64,000 bases of DNA from positions 1,179,592 through 1,243,591 of the forward strand of contig NZ_LT606946.1 in assembly GCF_900095175.1 (NCBI RefSeq), written 5' to 3'. The notes under the pieces were generated by a model. That model made no database searches. It was given only the letters and a program-made list of their open reading frames with translations, and had not been told where the DNA came from. Both the position numbers and the translations under genes were made by a program. Position 1 is the stretch's first letter. Each line of letters begins with the position of its first letter. This stretch comes from Polynucleobacter necessarius (lineage in GTDB: Bacteria > Pseudomonadota > Gammaproteobacteria > Burkholderiales > Burkholderiaceae). This document shows positions 1 to 10,598 of this stretch, one piece after another.

Positions 1-19
1 AATAAAAATATTTCCCGCC

Positions 20-36
20 ATTACCTTGAAGGTAAT
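20..36. repeat. Perfect 17-bp inverted repeat
   Basis: ATTACCTT and AAGGTAAT flank a single G, giving a perfect 8-bp-arm palindrome in an AT-rich stretch (1-276) upstream of the glycosyltransferase gene. It could be a repressor operator or the remnant of a terminator from the gene before the window. The rest of 1-276 shows no convincing coding sequence; a TATAAT at 241-246 could be a -10 box for the downstream gene. Confidence 0.3.
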
Positions 37-276
37 AATGAAAATGCAAATAGCGAGAATTAAATTTTTCTTATTCAAGAACATTGCAAAGATTTTATAC
101 TTTTTGTCACATATGTAATTTCATCATACAAAAAATCAGCATCCACTCAATTGATAATTAATAAGCTGTAAAAAATCATGCACTTAGAGCCTTGAACAAC
201 AATTAGGAGCCAGAATCAAAGAGCTTCAACATTCACTAGGTATAATTTGACTTCAGATATCTCCACAGAGAAGAGC

Positions 277-1802
277 ATGAAAGTATTTCTAATGCGTCTA
301 TGGAGAAAATTAAATTATTTTCTTCGCACTCAACCTCAAATTGCAGTTCAGTCAAGCAAAGAGGTTTTGCGCAGACAGGAAACATCTAATCACATAGATG
401 CCCTACATCCAGCACTTTGTACTGTTGTCATTCCAGCGCTTAATGAAGAGAAGGCAATTGAGTCGGTAATTCAATACGCGCAAAAGGACGCCTTCACTGG
501 AGAGGTGATTGTGATTGATGACAGTTCTATTGACAACACAGCTCAAATAGCCCGGGCCGCTGGAGCGCAAATTCATAGGAGCTCAATGCTAGGTAAAGGT
601 GCCTCGATGCTTGACGGTGTTCAAGTCGCCATGCATGAGTACATTGTTTTTTAGATGGCGACCTATCTGGCCTAGAAGAAAATATCATTGCAAAAATGGT
701 AGCACCACTGATTGCAGGCGATGCTGACTTTGTAAAAGCAAAATTTGGTAGGGGCGGTGGACGAGTTACCGAACTAACTGCCAAGCCCATGCTCAAAGTA
801 TTTTTCCTAGAATTGGCTGGGATTTCTCAACCACTCGGCGGAGTTATTGCAGCCAAAGCCTCCTTACTTAAAAAGCTTACTTTTGAATCTGGCTATGGTG
901 TAGATATTGGCCTTCTTATTGATGCCCATCTTAAAGGAGCACGCATCTGCGAGGTTGATATTGGTTCTTTAGAGCACGATAGTCAGCCTTTAGTAGATCT
1001 TACAACCATGGCCAATGAAGTGGCTCGTGTTATTCACCACTACTCCCGTCATGCTGGAAGACTACATGTAGAGCAAATTTCTGAAATGCATGAGGAGCAG
1101 AGACTAGCTTCAGCCTCATTTGATTACATAATCAATCGTCGTAAGGATCGTCGCAAAGTAGTGCTATTGGATATGGATGGCACCATCACACCAAATCAAT
1201 TTATCCAGGATTTGGCAAGCTTTACTCATACAGAAGAAGCTTTGGCAGTCATACTTGATCTTTATCAAAATGATGCTGGCACTCGCGAACAGAAGGTTGC
1301 AGAGATCTTTAAATTTACCCATCGAACTCAGTTTGAAAAAGTCGCAATGTCGATGCCCATCAAACTAGGCGTCGTTGAATTTGTAAACCAAATGAAGCGC
1401 AATGGCTTTATGGTTGGACTGATATCCGATAGCTACTTTATTGCTGCAGAAATCATGCACAAGAGAATTTTTGCAGATTTTGCAATTGTGCATACTCTAA
1501 AATTTAGAAACGATGTCTGCAGCGGTGAGTTAAATCTCAATAAAGATTTTTATCCTGATCGTAGTCATGGGAATTTACAACCTTGCAAAAGCAATGTGAT
1601 TAAACAATTTCTCTCTAAAAACAATAAACCAAGTTTCACTGAAGTTTGGGCTATTGGGGATCAGTTAAATGATCTTGATATGCTATTACTAGCTGATAAG
1701 GTCTTTGTTATCGACCCCAAGTCCCCAGGGCTATTGAAGCACAAGCACATTAAACATGCTTCTTCGTTTGAGGATTTATCTCAAGTCGATGTCATCGTTT
1801 AA
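277..1802 (+). pseudogene. GT2 glycosyltransferase fused to a SerB-like HAD phosphatase, frameshifted
   Basis: The N-terminal part is a GT2 nucleotide-sugar transferase (VVIPALNEE, then VIVIDDSS), like glucosyl- or mannosyl-3-phosphoglycerate synthases. The C-terminal part is a HAD phosphatase with motif I DMDGT, motif II ISDS and motif IV GDQLND. A synthase joined to its own phosphatase suggests a bifunctional enzyme for a compatible solute such as glucosyl- or mannosylglycerate. The frame breaks at 647-652: a run of six T gives a TAG stop at 652-654, whereas seven T would restore IVFLDGDLSG, which holds the DxD metal motif. The second half continues open to 1802. ATG at 277 is preferred over the TTG at 247 because GAGAAG lies just upstream. 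Substrate is inferred from family only; slippage or sequence error could restore the product. Confidence 0.7.
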
Positions 1803-1857
1803 ACGGCTTTGAGTTCTCTCAATTAGACGGGAGTGCTCAAGGATTCCAATTGCCAAC

Positions 1858-2250
1858 TCAAGCAGTTAATGCCAAATGTGCAATGAATGCGGATCTGTTT
1901 TCTCCTGCTTTTTTTGCTTTTGCATCCAATCTAGCCAATACCCTTTTTGGAAGGGTGATATTTATTCGCTCTATTTCATCAGAAAGCAATGCTGGATCAA
2001 TCTCTACAATTGCCCAAACCCACCCTTTAAATTCTTTCCGCTTTTGTAACTCTCTCAATGAACTTGGTTTTGGTATTTCTTGATTACGCTCTAAAGCAAG
2101 CTCAATCCAAATCTCTATAGCCTCTTTTGCGTTTTCTATAGCTTCATCAATGTCTCTATCTCCGGCTGAGAAACAGCCTGCCAAATCTGGCACAACGACA
2201 CCCCAGGCTTCCTTGCTAGATCCCGGCTCAATTGCAATCGGATATTTCAT
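1858..2250 (-). CDS. hicB: HicB family antitoxin
   Basis: A 130-residue protein with the HicB layout: an N-terminal degraded RNase-H-like fold (YPIAIEPGS, then GVVVPDLAGCFSAGD) and a C-terminal ribbon-helix-helix DNA-binding segment (INITLPKRVLARLD). HicB neutralises the HicA mRNA interferase and represses the shared promoter. It follows hicA with a 4-bp overlap, so the two are translationally coupled. The frame is intact, unlike many neighbours, as expected if loss of the antitoxin alone would be toxic. Confidence 0.9.
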   Translation of the reverse strand: MKYPIAIEPGSSKEAWGVVVPDLAGCFSAGDRDIDEAIENAKEAIEIWIELALERNQEIPKPSSLRELQKRKEFKGWVWAIVEIDPALLSDEIERINITLPKRVLARLDAKAKKAGENRSAFIAHLALTA

Positions 2251-2441
2251 TTATGGCCCCTCTTGATATCTGCCTGTTTTAATATTTTTTCCACTAAACC
2301 AAGACCCAAATCCTTTTTAGGATGAGGAATGCAAATATGCCCATCCTTTGTTCTGTGAGTGAAGATATGATGCGAACCCCTCGTCCTACTGAGTACCCAC
2401 CCATCGCTACTCAATAGCTCAATTAGTTTTTTACTGTGCAT
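2247..2441 (-). CDS. hicA: HicA family mRNA interferase toxin
   Basis: A 64-residue protein with the double-stranded-RNA-binding-like HicA fold: KLIELLSSDGW at the start, the catalytic-histidine segment RGSHHIF near residue 22, and HPKKDLGLG before the last helix. HicA toxins cleave mRNA independently of the ribosome. It is the first gene of the hicAB pair, with a good AAAGGAG ribosome-binding site just upstream. Toxin-first order is typical of hicAB. Nothing appears damaged. Confidence 0.9.
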   Translation of the reverse strand: MHSKKLIELLSSDGWVLSRTRGSHHIFTHRTKDGHICIPHPKKDLGLGLVEKILKQADIKRGHK

Positions 2442-2445
2442 CGAT

Positions 2446-2475
2446 CTCCTTTTAAATTATACACACCATACACAC
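2446..2475 (-). promoter_or_regulatory. hicAB promoter with direct-repeat operator candidate
   Basis: On the minus strand a perfect TATAAT -10 box (2456-2461) lies about 15 bp upstream of the hicA start, followed by an AGGAG ribosome-binding site (2446-2450). Two copies of the 8-mer ATACACAC (plus-strand sense) at 2459-2466 and 2468-2475, nine bases apart, overlap the -10. This is where a HicB ribbon-helix-helix repressor would be expected to bind. The -35 is weak. Confidence 0.5.
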
Positions 2476-2485
2476 TAAAATCGAT

Positions 2486-4975
2486 CTAACTTCCTTTCCG
2501 ATGCCATAGGCGCTGACTATGCTGGCGCCAAAATAGCGGTTCACTCTGATTTAACTCCCATTTGGCTGGAAATTCCCAAACCTGCGCACCAGTGCTTGGT
2601 GTTTGATAGAAAGGAATATTCATACCTTGATATCGGGCGGTGACTGTTGGATGTGGGTGCCCATAACGATTGCGATAGCCGTTTTGCGCAAATGCTTCAT
2701 CAGGATTTAGTGACGATAGGAGATTTTGGGACGAGGATGTCTTGCTACCGTGATGTGGAGCCATGAATATCAGCGCCTTGTCTTGTAAGTCATTGAGTGC
2801 TTCTTGGGTTAAGCGCTCGGTGATATCAGCCTCACCCTGCTTTTCCACATCACCCGTTAACCAGAACGAAGTGCTTGAGTTACGAACCTCCAGAACACAA
2901 CTGACTTCATTGGGCTTTCTAGGGTGTTGATCTTCAAAAACTGTATCCGCATGCGGATGCCAAATATGAAACTCCACCCCATCCCATGACCATTGCTGGC
3001 CGAAGCGACAGGGGATCGCAGGAATCTTTCTACTCCCTAAATTTGCGAGCAATGGATTAGTACTCGGCAAGGATCCCATCATCGAGTCAAACCGTATTTC
3101 TTTTAGAAGAGTTGCGGCACCTCCAATGTGATCACTATCACTATGACTAATCACCATACGATCAATATGATTAATCCCTCTTCCTCTCAGATACAGCAGG
3201 ATGATTCTTTGGCCTGCATTATCTTTCCCTTGAATGGGCCCAGTGTCATATAGCAATCGCTTTGTTCTAGTTTCAATGAGGACTGCCGTACCTTGACCGA
3301 TATCGAGTACCGTTGCACGAAACTCACCTAGAGATAAATTGGTGTTTTGACTTGGGTAGATAAATAAACTCGTAGTGAGTGCGAGCCCGACGACTCTAGA
3401 AAACCAACTCTCTCGAATGGATCCAGGGCGAATCGCCATGATGATGCCAACACTGGAGAGTGCTATCGCCCACCAAGCAGGCTGACTGGACCAGGCGACT
3501 GCCCATCTCCAGTTGGCCATCCAAGCCAACATGATAGCCAGGCAATCCATCGTGGTATGGGCTGATATTAATAGCCACTTACCGAGGAAGTCAGGCAATA
3601 AGGCACCCGCAATCGCCAGAGGCGTCACGATATAACTCACCACAGGAATGGCAATTGCATTTGCCAATGGTGAAACTATCGAGACTTGATAAAACCAATA
3701 TAGAGTCAATGGCAAAAGTGCGATAGTAACAACGGCCTGTACACGACAAGCCTCTTTAAGCGCTTGAGACAATCTATATCGCCAATCAAGCTCCAACTCT
3801 CTGCCAGTGGGTAGTCCTAATAAACCATCCGAATCCTGCATGGCGAACAAAATTGCCGCTACCGCCCCAAATGAGAGCCAGAATCCCGGCGTATAGGGCG
3901 CCATTGGATCAATCAGTAAAACAACAAAGAGAGCCCACCACCAGATATCAAATGATCGGGGGTTTCTGCCAGACCATAGGGCAAATGCAACAACACCCAC
4001 CATATACATCGTTCGCTGTGCCGGAATCTGAAATCCAGCTAACCAAGCGTATACAAATGCCGTTAGAAAACCGGCTACCGCAGCAAACTTCCCAACAGGG
4101 ATCAATAACGGCAGATTATTACGACGCCATAAAAAGGTAGCGAGCATCGCACCGAAGCCAGCCAGCATCGTTACATGAAGGCCCGATATGGATATGAGAT
4201 GCCCAATACCAGTGGCATTAAATACACGCCAGTCTTCTTGGTCTATCGCATTTTGGTCCCCCATGACCAGTGCTGCAATCACTCCACCATAACGTGCATC
4301 CCTTGGAAGTAGACGCTGAATTTTTTGCCTCAATTTCCAGCGCTGATATTCCATGGCTAGAGCGAACTCAGACATACCAATATCTTTTTCAAGAAGTAAC
4401 TTGCCAGACCTTACTGATCCAATGGCACCAAAATCTTGATGAAAAGACCAGCGCTCAAAATCAAAGGTGTAAGGATTGAGTGACCCATACGGCCTTTTGA
4501 TTTTGACTTTGAACTCCCAGCGCTGACCCGGAATAATTTGAGGGACATCTTGAGGGTTACGCCATGCTGGCTGCCAACTTAAATACACCTGCGTAGGAAA
4601 TGAATCAATTGGCTCCTTGCCTAACCATGCCTGATCCAGCTCAAAAGAAAACTTGGCACCAGCGGACGAGCTTTGTGGCAAGGCATTGACTCTGCCTTCA
4701 AGAACAAGATCCTTACCCTCATACTCGACGGAAAGAACATGGGTCAGTCGACTTTGTGCGTAATGTATATTCCATGCAAATCCCAAAGCAAAACAGCATG
4801 TAGTGAGTAATGCGCTGCTTACATAGCAATATTGAATTAACGAGCGATTGATGCAGGCGCAGGATAGAGAAATGAAGATGGTTGTTATGCATATCCAATA
4901 CCAATACTCTGGCACAGCAGGCAAAAATAGAAGAAGCGATCCCCCGGCGATGAACGCCGCAATATTGATACGCAA
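2486..4975 (-). CDS. comEC: DNA internalization protein ComEC/Rec2
   Basis: An 829-residue inner-membrane protein that forms the channel carrying single-stranded DNA into the cytoplasm during transformation. Order of parts: hydrophobic N-terminus with an OB-like periplasmic region (about 30-200), the multi-helix Competence domain (about 220-520, with GHLISISGLHVTMLAG), and a C-terminal metallo-beta-lactamase domain (DIGQGTAVLIET, HSDSDHIGG, APHHGSKTSS). Length is normal for the family and no lesion is seen. It sits 4 bp after tatD on the same strand. Retention of an intact comEC amid decay is notable; no other competence gene is in the window. Confidence 0.93.
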   Translation of the reverse strand: MRINIAAFIAGGSLLLFLPAVPEYWYWICITTIFISLSCACINRSLIQYCYVSSALLTTCCFALGFAWNIHYAQSRLTHVLSVEYEGKDLVLEGRVNALPQSSSAGAKFSFELDQAWLGKEPIDSFPTQVYLSWQPAWRNPQDVPQIIPGQRWEFKVKIKRPYGSLNPYTFDFERWSFHQDFGAIGSVRSGKLLLEKDIGMSEFALAMEYQRWKLRQKIQRLLPRDARYGGVIAALVMGDQNAIDQEDWRVFNATGIGHLISISGLHVTMLAGFGAMLATFLWRRNNLPLLIPVGKFAAVAGFLTAFVYAWLAGFQIPAQRTMYMVGVVAFALWSGRNPRSFDIWWWALFVVLLIDPMAPYTPGFWLSFGAVAAILFAMQDSDGLLGLPTGRELELDWRYRLSQALKEACRVQAVVTIALLPLTLYWFYQVSIVSPLANAIAIPVVSYIVTPLAIAGALLPDFLGKWLLISAHTTMDCLAIMLAWMANWRWAVAWSSQPAWWAIALSSVGIIMAIRPGSIRESWFSRVVGLALTTSLFIYPSQNTNLSLGEFRATVLDIGQGTAVLIETRTKRLLYDTGPIQGKDNAGQRIILLYLRGRGINHIDRMVISHSDSDHIGGAATLLKEIRFDSMMGSLPSTNPLLANLGSRKIPAIPCRFGQQWSWDGVEFHIWHPHADTVFEDQHPRKPNEVSCVLEVRNSSTSFWLTGDVEKQGEADITERLTQEALNDLQDKALIFMAPHHGSKTSSSQNLLSSLNPDEAFAQNGYRNRYGHPHPTVTARYQGMNIPFYQTPSTGAQVWEFPAKWELNQSEPLFWRQHSQRLWHRKGS

Positions 4976-4979
4976 GCTC

Positions 4980-5840
4980 TTAAGAGGCGGATTGTGGGTT
5001 TAGTTTGTTAGCCATTAGTAATGACCAACGGGGCAATACCTGCATCGCGTTTTGCCAAACTACTTTTGAAAATACTTCTTCACTAATACCGCGAATGCTA
5101 GCTAATTGCTGAGCAATTCTGGGGAGTAAAGCGGGCTCATTGAATTGGCCACCCTCTTCCCTAAGCCATGCCGGCGGAATATCCGGCGCATCCGTTTCAG
5201 TGACGATACTTTCTAGCGGTAGATCCTGCAATAGACGGCGAATCTGTAATGCCCTATCGTAGGTTGCCGCCCCGCCAAATCCCAGCTTGAAACCCAATTC
5301 AATAAATTGCTCAGCCTGCTGATGACCCCCATTGAATGCATGCGCAATACCGCTGGGGACCTTTCTTTTGCGCAGAGCCTTCAAAATGGCATCCTGTGAG
5401 CGGCGAACATGCAAAATGACTGGCAACTGGAATTGTTGAGCCAAATCGAGTTGCTTATGAAAGAAATACTCTTGGCGCTGAGGATCAAGGCCCTCGACAA
5501 AATAATCTAAGCCAATCTCACCAATACCTACAAATCGAGGATCGTTCAATGATTGCTCAATTTGCTTCTGAAGAATCTCGATATCACTCTCTTGGGCTTG
5601 ATTGATGTATAGCGGATGAATACCCAGGGTATAAACCAAGCCTGGAATTTGATTGCTAAATTGATCTGCTAACTCTCTAGCCTTAAGCCAATCAGACGAT
5701 TGAACTGTAGGCAGCAAGATAGCTTTAACGCTTTTACTTGCTGCCCTTGAAACAATCTCAGGAAGGGAGCTTGAGAACTCCGGCGCATCTAGATGGCAAT
5801 GGGTTTCAACCCATGCGAGCTCTTTGCCAACTTCGCTCAT
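4980..5840 (-). CDS. TatD family metal-dependent DNase/hydrolase
   Basis: A 286-residue TIM-barrel hydrolase of the TatD family. Metal-ligand motifs are visible in order: ETHCHLD near the N-terminus, [17 protein letters not shown], and [10 protein letters not shown]. Family members act as 3'-5' exonucleases or related hydrolases in DNA repair or turnover. The start codon overlaps the lolD stop by 4 bp (ATGA), so lolC-lolD-tatD-comEC read as one transcript. The exact paralogue (TatD, YcfH or YjjV) cannot be decided from sequence alone. Confidence 0.9.
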   Translation of the reverse strand: MSEVGKELAWVETHCHLDAPEFSSSLPEIVSRAASKSVKAILLPTVQSSDWLKARELADQFSNQIPGLVYTLGIHPLYINQAQESDIEILQKQIEQSLNDPRFVGIGEIGLDYFVEGLDPQRQEYFFHKQLDLAQQFQLPVILHVRRSQDAILKALRKRKVPSGIAHAFNGGHQQAEQFIELGFKLGFGGAATYDRALQIRRLLQDLPLESIVTETDAPDIPPAWLREEGGQFNEPALLPRIAQQLASIRGISEEVFSKVVWQNAMQVLPRWSLLMANKLNPQSAS

Positions 5841-6514
5841 TGCGCGAAAGTCTTTAATACTCCGCGCTCTAAATGCAAAATCCGGTCACAACGTTTAGCG
5901 CGAATAGGATCATGGGTCACAATCACGAAAGCAGTACCCTGCTCACGAGTAATATCTAACATCAAGTCAAATACACCATCGGCAGTTTCAGTATCGAGAT
6001 TGCCCGTTGGCTCATCCGCTAATACACAAGCGGGGTTACCTACTAACGCACGAGCAACCGCAACTCGTTGACGCTCACCACCAGATAGCTCACCTGGGGT
6101 ATGTTGAACTCGCTTTGCTAGACCGACCGCATGCAACATCGTATTGGCACGTTCCATAGACTCTTCATTACTCAGCCCACGAATACGTAAAGGTAATGCG
6201 ACGTTTTCAACAGCACTGAATTCATCTAAGAGATGATGGAACTGATAAATGAAACCCAAACTCTGATTGCGCAATTGATCCAGTTTTCTCACTGGCAATT
6301 GATGGAGATTTTCTCCAGCCAAGATAACTGTCCCTGAGTTAGGCGTGTCTAAACCACCCAATAAATGCAACAAAGTGCTCTTACCTGAACCTGAAGATCC
6401 AACAATTGCCACCTTCTCGGAAGCGTTTACCTGTAGATCAATTTCCTTAAGGACATCAACTGCTGTTGGTCCTTTGCCATAGGTCTTTGCAAGGTCAGAT
6501 GCACTCAGAATCAC
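5837..6514 (-). CDS. lolD: Lipoprotein-releasing ABC transporter ATPase LolD
   Basis: A 225-residue ABC ATPase with Walker A GSSGSGKS (near residue 40), signature LSGGERQR, Walker [13 protein letters not shown] and the H-loop VTHD. With the adjacent permease it forms the LolCDE-type complex that extracts outer-membrane lipoproteins from the inner membrane and hands them to LolA. It lies 24 bp after lolC/E and overlaps tatD by 4 bp. MacB-type ATPases look similar, but the partner permease and the small size favour LolD. Confidence 0.92.
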   Translation of the reverse strand: MILSASDLAKTYGKGPTAVDVLKEIDLQVNASEKVAIVGSSGSGKSTLLHLLGGLDTPNSGTVILAGENLHQLPVRKLDQLRNQSLGFIYQFHHLLDEFSAVENVALPLRIRGLSNEESMERANTMLHAVGLAKRVQHTPGELSGGERQRVAVARALVGNPACVLADEPTGNLDTETADGVFDLMLDITREQGTAFVIVTHDPIRAKRCDRILHLERGVLKTFAQ

Positions 6515-6538
6515 GCCGTTGTTTTTTCATTCTTAAAA

Positions 6539-7801
6539 TTATTCATAGCGCAATGCCTCCGCAGGCTGAACTTGGGCAGCACGTCTGCTTGGGTATAGCG
6601 TAGCTAATACAGAAAGGCCGAAAGCCATCAAGCCCACTGTAAGCACATCAGATAAACGCACATCCGAAGGCAACTCACTAATAAAGTACACATCGCGTGG
6701 CAAGAAGCGCACCCGGAAGATCGCTTCTATAGCGGGAACAATCACATCAATATTTAAAGCGATAAGGAGCCCCAAACCAACACCGGCTAGAGAGCCTAGC
6801 AAACCAATCACCAATCCCTGCACCAAAAAGATGCGCTGAATCAGCCCTGGGCTTGCGCCCATCGTTCTCAAGATGGCAATATCGGCCTGCTTCTCATTAA
6901 CCGTCATTACCAAGGTAGAAACCAAATTAAAGGCGGCTACAGCAATGATCAGAGTGAGGATGATGAACATCATCTTCCTTTCAGTTTGAACTGCTGCAAA
7001 CCAATTCCGATTCGAGCGTGACCAGTCGCTAACCCACAAAGCTTGCGGTACAACCTGGGCTAACTCAGCAGCAATTTCTGGCGCACGTTGCATATCATCC
7101 ACCTTCACGCGCAAACCAGATGGATCTTGTAAACGTAATAAAGCGGCAGCATCTTTCCAGTGCATGATGGCAAGGGAGCTGTCGTACTCATAATGGCCGC
7201 TATCGACAATACCAACCACCTCTAGCGTGCGCATTCTGGGCATGGCGCCTGCAGGAGTGAGATCGCTTTCCGGCACGATGAGGTTAATGCGATCACCCAC
7301 GCGTGCGCCAACAATATTAGCAAGCTGGGCGCCCAAAGCAACACCAAAAGCCCCTGGCTTGAGATCCTCAATGCTGCCGGTAACAAATTGTTTTGGTAAA
7401 TCAGAAACCTCACCTTCCTCGCTTGGAAGCACCCCTCGGATCGCGACGCCACGCATCACACTATCGCGACTCAATAAACCTTGCGAGCTCACCATGGGGG
7501 CAACACCAACTACGTGAGGCTGAGCAGCCACCTTCAGTGCAATCGGCTCCCAATTGGCCAAACCATCTGGGGCAGTAATTTCAACGTGAGAAAGAACGGA
7601 AAGCATCCGATCGCGCACTTCCTTTTGGAAGCCATTCATTACTGAAAGCACCACAATCAGGGCGGCAACACCCAAAGCAATACCTGCGGTGGAGATTCCG
7701 GAGATAAAAGAAAGGAAGCCATCACGCTTACCCACGGTCTTCCGACGCTTGGATCGGGTGTAGCGCAGGCCAATTTCTAGCTCAATAGGAAGTCTCAACA
7801 T
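6539..7801 (-). CDS. lolC: Lipoprotein-releasing permease LolC/LolE family
   Basis: A 420-residue inner-membrane permease with one N-terminal membrane helix (GISTAGIALGVAALIVVLSVMNGF), a large periplasmic domain, and three C-terminal helices of the FtsX/MacB type. Only one permease gene is present, so it probably works as a homodimer (LolF-type arrangement) with LolD. ATG at 7801 (MLRLPIELEIG) is preferred over a GTG two codons upstream; the ribosome-binding site is weak for both. It is the first gene of the lolC-lolD-tatD-comEC run. Confidence 0.9.
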   Translation of the reverse strand: MLRLPIELEIGLRYTRSKRRKTVGKRDGFLSFISGISTAGIALGVAALIVVLSVMNGFQKEVRDRMLSVLSHVEITAPDGLANWEPIALKVAAQPHVVGVAPMVSSQGLLSRDSVMRGVAIRGVLPSEEGEVSDLPKQFVTGSIEDLKPGAFGVALGAQLANIVGARVGDRINLIVPESDLTPAGAMPRMRTLEVVGIVDSGHYEYDSSLAIMHWKDAAALLRLQDPSGLRVKVDDMQRAPEIAAELAQVVPQALWVSDWSRSNRNWFAAVQTERKMMFIILTLIIAVAAFNLVSTLVMTVNEKQADIAILRTMGASPGLIQRIFLVQGLVIGLLGSLAGVGLGLLIALNIDVIVPAIEAIFRVRFLPRDVYFISELPSDVRLSDVLTVGLMAFGLSVLATLYPSRRAAQVQPAEALRYE

Positions 7802-7847
7802 ACACACAGTTTAGTAAATTCAACGAGCAAACCGACGGATTCTGTAA

Positions 7848-8828
7848 ATGCCACCTAAAATCAGGGGAATGACCGCCAATTTGACCTCCCCAGCAAGTGC
7901 TTTACAACGCTTTACCCTGATGGTGTCAGGGGAAGATGCTATTGACGCTGGACTGGACCAGAATGCCCCGCCAAGCGGACTGCCACAAGAGCGGTTTCTA
8001 TTAGACGATAGGCTCCCGATAGCTCCAGTATTGTTGTTGGGTCAGAGTGACTTGGCGATCAATCCAAATGAAACCATTGCCTGCCTTCAACCGGTACATC
8101 TGCACGCTACCCGAGATCACTTGATTTTGATGGCACAAAGTCAGATAAATCTGACTGAAAATGAATCTGCCAGATTGCTAAATGTTGCCCTCCCATTTAT
8201 TGAAGAGGATTTTGGCAGCAAAGTCTTATTCCAAGGGCAGCGTGATTGGTTTATTCCAGCAGGACCGTTTGCCAGTCTAGCTACTCACTCGATTGATCAA
8301 GCACATGGGCGCAATATTGATTGGTGGATGCCACGCGATACGAGTGAAATTGGAATTGCCAAGCTTTGGCGCAAACTCCAAAATAAAATTCAAATGCTCT
8401 GGCATATTGACCCGGTCAATGAAGAACGAGAGCAACGTGGATATCCCAGTATTAACTCGCTTTGGATCAGCGGCATTGGAAAACTAGCGGATATTCAGAG
8501 TCCTCAATTGTTTGAGAAAGTAAATCAGATATATGGAGATCATGCCCTTCTACCTGGGCTGGCAAAGTATCTTGGAATTTCCCAGCAGAACGAAATTGAT
8601 TTCTCAAAACTTCAAAATGCTTTTGCTTGGATTGATCGCCCCGAGAGTATTTGGGATAACTTGAGAAGATCTCTCTTGAGCAATGAGTTAGACGAAATTG
8701 AAATCATTGATTTTCCAAAGGGGCAAGCCCGCCACAGAATCTTCACAGTAAAAGACTTCAATAAAAAGTCTTGGGTCTTCTGGAAAAAATCAGAACCCTT
8801 AACTTGGTCAGAAATTATTGCAACATGA
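7848..8828 (+). CDS. RpfE-type conserved protein upstream of recJ
   Basis: A 326-residue protein without a membrane segment. It resembles the conserved betaproteobacterial protein found just upstream of recJ and annotated as regulatory protein of RpfE type (Xanthomonas rpf cluster). No catalytic motif is recognised. Visible features are a conserved-looking block around DWWMPRDTSEIG and a Trp-rich C-terminus. ATG at 7869, preceded by AGGGG, is an alternative start. The stop overlaps the recJ start (ATGA), indicating coupled translation. Function is unknown; the family name rests on recollection of synteny, not a search. Confidence 0.6.
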   Translation: MPPKIRGMTANLTSPASALQRFTLMVSGEDAIDAGLDQNAPPSGLPQERFLLDDRLPIAPVLLLGQSDLAINPNETIACLQPVHLHATRDHLILMAQSQINLTENESARLLNVALPFIEEDFGSKVLFQGQRDWFIPAGPFASLATHSIDQAHGRNIDWWMPRDTSEIGIAKLWRKLQNKIQMLWHIDPVNEEREQRGYPSINSLWISGIGKLADIQSPQLFEKVNQIYGDHALLPGLAKYLGISQQNEIDFSKLQNAFAWIDRPESIWDNLRRSLLSNELDEIEIIDFPKGQARHRIFTVKDFNKKSWVFWKKSEPLTWSEIIAT

Positions 8829-10570
8829 GTGTATTTTCTCAGCGCCCCTTTTCTGATCGCACGGCCAACTGGTTGCAACAGAGTGGTCTACACCCACTGC
8901 TAGCTAGACTGTATGCAGCACGTGGCATTGATAAACCCGATGAGCTCTCATTAGATCTCAAGCAACTTCTCTCACCAGTGGAGTTGAAAAACTGCATCAG
9001 CACTGCCGCCCTACTCGCCGATATTCTCGAGCGCAAGGAAGCGATGCTGGTGGTAGCGGACTACGACTGTGATGGTGCCACCGCCTGTGCTGTTGCGCTC
9101 AGAGGATTAAAGATATTGGGTGGGCCAGATACCCCCATTCAGTTCTTGGTGCCGAATCGTTTTACGATGGGCTACGGATTAACCCCAGAAGTAGTTGACT
9201 TAGCGGCTCAGCAAATTCCTAGGCCTAAATATCTTATTACTGTAGATAATGGTATTGCTAGTGAAGCTGGGGTTGATCGAGCTCGCGAATTGGGCATGGA
9301 AGTCATCGTGACTGACCACCATTTGCCAGGCGATCGACTACCAAAAGCTACTGCAATTGTGAATCCCAATCAGCCTGGCTGCACCTTTCCAAGTAAAGCA
9401 CTTGCAGGTGTAGGTGTGATGTTCTATTTACTAGTTGCTCTACGTGCAGAACTTCGCAAGCGCGGAAAATTTACTGCCGAGACTCAACCTAAAATCGAGA
9501 ACTTATTAGATCTCGTGGCCTTGGGTACCGTAGCAGATGTGGCACAACTTGACCACAATAATCGCATCCTGGTTTCCAATGGCTTAAAGCGTATTCGGGC
9601 TGGCGTATCTCAGGCTGGTATTCAAGCCTTATTCCAGGCCGCGGTGCGCGATCCGCGCAAGGCGAATACCTTTGACTTAGGGTTCGCTATCGGCCCTCGC
9701 TTGAATGCCGCTGGTCGCTTAGCGGATATGACTCTAGGCATCCGCTTATTACTCAGCGATAAACCCGATGAGGCTATTGAACTAGCTTATGAACTTGACC
9801 GCATTAATCGCGAGCGACGTGTGATTGAAGGCGGTATGCAAGAAGCCGCCCTCGCCCACCTTGCAGAAGATCAATTGGCGGGCACCATGGCAGAACGATC
9901 AAGCATCTGCCTTTGGAACGCAGAATGGCATCAAGGCGTTGTAGGCATTGTTGCTTCCCGCCTCAAAGAGAGGTTCAATCGTCCTGCCATTGTGTTTGCT
10001 CCAGCAGATGGCGCTAGCGGTAAAGAGTTGCGTGGCTCCGGTAGATCATTGACTGGGTTTCATCTGCGCGATGCTTTAGATATTGTTTCTAAGCGCGCGC
10101 CGGGTCTGATTCTCAAGTTTGGCGGCCATGCCATGGCAGCGGGCCTGAGCATCAGAAAAGCGGATTTTGAAAAGTTTGATGCGGCATTCCAAGAGGTTGC
10201 TAATCAATTACTGAACGATGAACTACTAGAGCGTCGCCACATTCATGATGGCCCCCTCGATCTTTCTGAGTTCACACCCGAAACAGGCGATCTTCTTGCT
10301 GAAGAAATCTGGGGTCAGGGTTTTCCTCAGCCCATTTTTTATGAGGAATTTGAGGTCGGACAACAAAGTCTCATGAAGGAAAAACATCTACGCTTGCAGC
10401 TTCGTCCAATTGGGGATGGGCAGCTAGCTAGCAAGCCATTTACCGGCGTTTGGTTCAACCGGACTCAGCCCTTACCCGCCAAGGCCAAGCTGGCCTACCG
10501 CCTGGTAACCGACCGCTTTCAGGGGCAGGCTCGCGTACAACTCATGGTTGAGGCCCACGACGAGGGTTGA
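8825..10570 (+). CDS. recJ: Single-stranded-DNA-specific exonuclease RecJ
   Basis: A 581-residue 5'-3' exonuclease acting in RecF-pathway recombination and mismatch repair. DHH-family motifs are seen in order: [26 protein letters not shown], and the DHHA1 region with [10 protein letters not shown], then a C-terminal OB-fold. The start at 8825 (MSVFSQRPF) is chosen because it overlaps the previous stop as ATGA; an upstream in-frame start would run into the preceding gene. Full family length and no lesion, so this repair route survives although uvrB is damaged. Confidence 0.95.
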   Translation: MSVFSQRPFSDRTANWLQQSGLHPLLARLYAARGIDKPDELSLDLKQLLSPVELKNCISTAALLADILERKEAMLVVADYDCDGATACAVALRGLKILGGPDTPIQFLVPNRFTMGYGLTPEVVDLAAQQIPRPKYLITVDNGIASEAGVDRARELGMEVIVTDHHLPGDRLPKATAIVNPNQPGCTFPSKALAGVGVMFYLLVALRAELRKRGKFTAETQPKIENLLDLVALGTVADVAQLDHNNRILVSNGLKRIRAGVSQAGIQALFQAAVRDPRKANTFDLGFAIGPRLNAAGRLADMTLGIRLLLSDKPDEAIELAYELDRINRERRVIEGGMQEAALAHLAEDQLAGTMAERSSICLWNAEWHQGVVGIVASRLKERFNRPAIVFAPADGASGKELRGSGRSLTGFHLRDALDIVSKRAPGLILKFGGHAMAAGLSIRKADFEKFDAAFQEVANQLLNDELLERRHIHDGPLDLSEFTPETGDLLAEEIWGQGFPQPIFYEEFEVGQQSLMKEKHLRLQLRPIGDGQLASKPFTGVWFNRTQPLPAKAKLAYRLVTDRFQGQARVQLMVEAHDEG

Positions 10571-10598
10571 GTGGCAATAACCCCCTTATAATTAGGGG

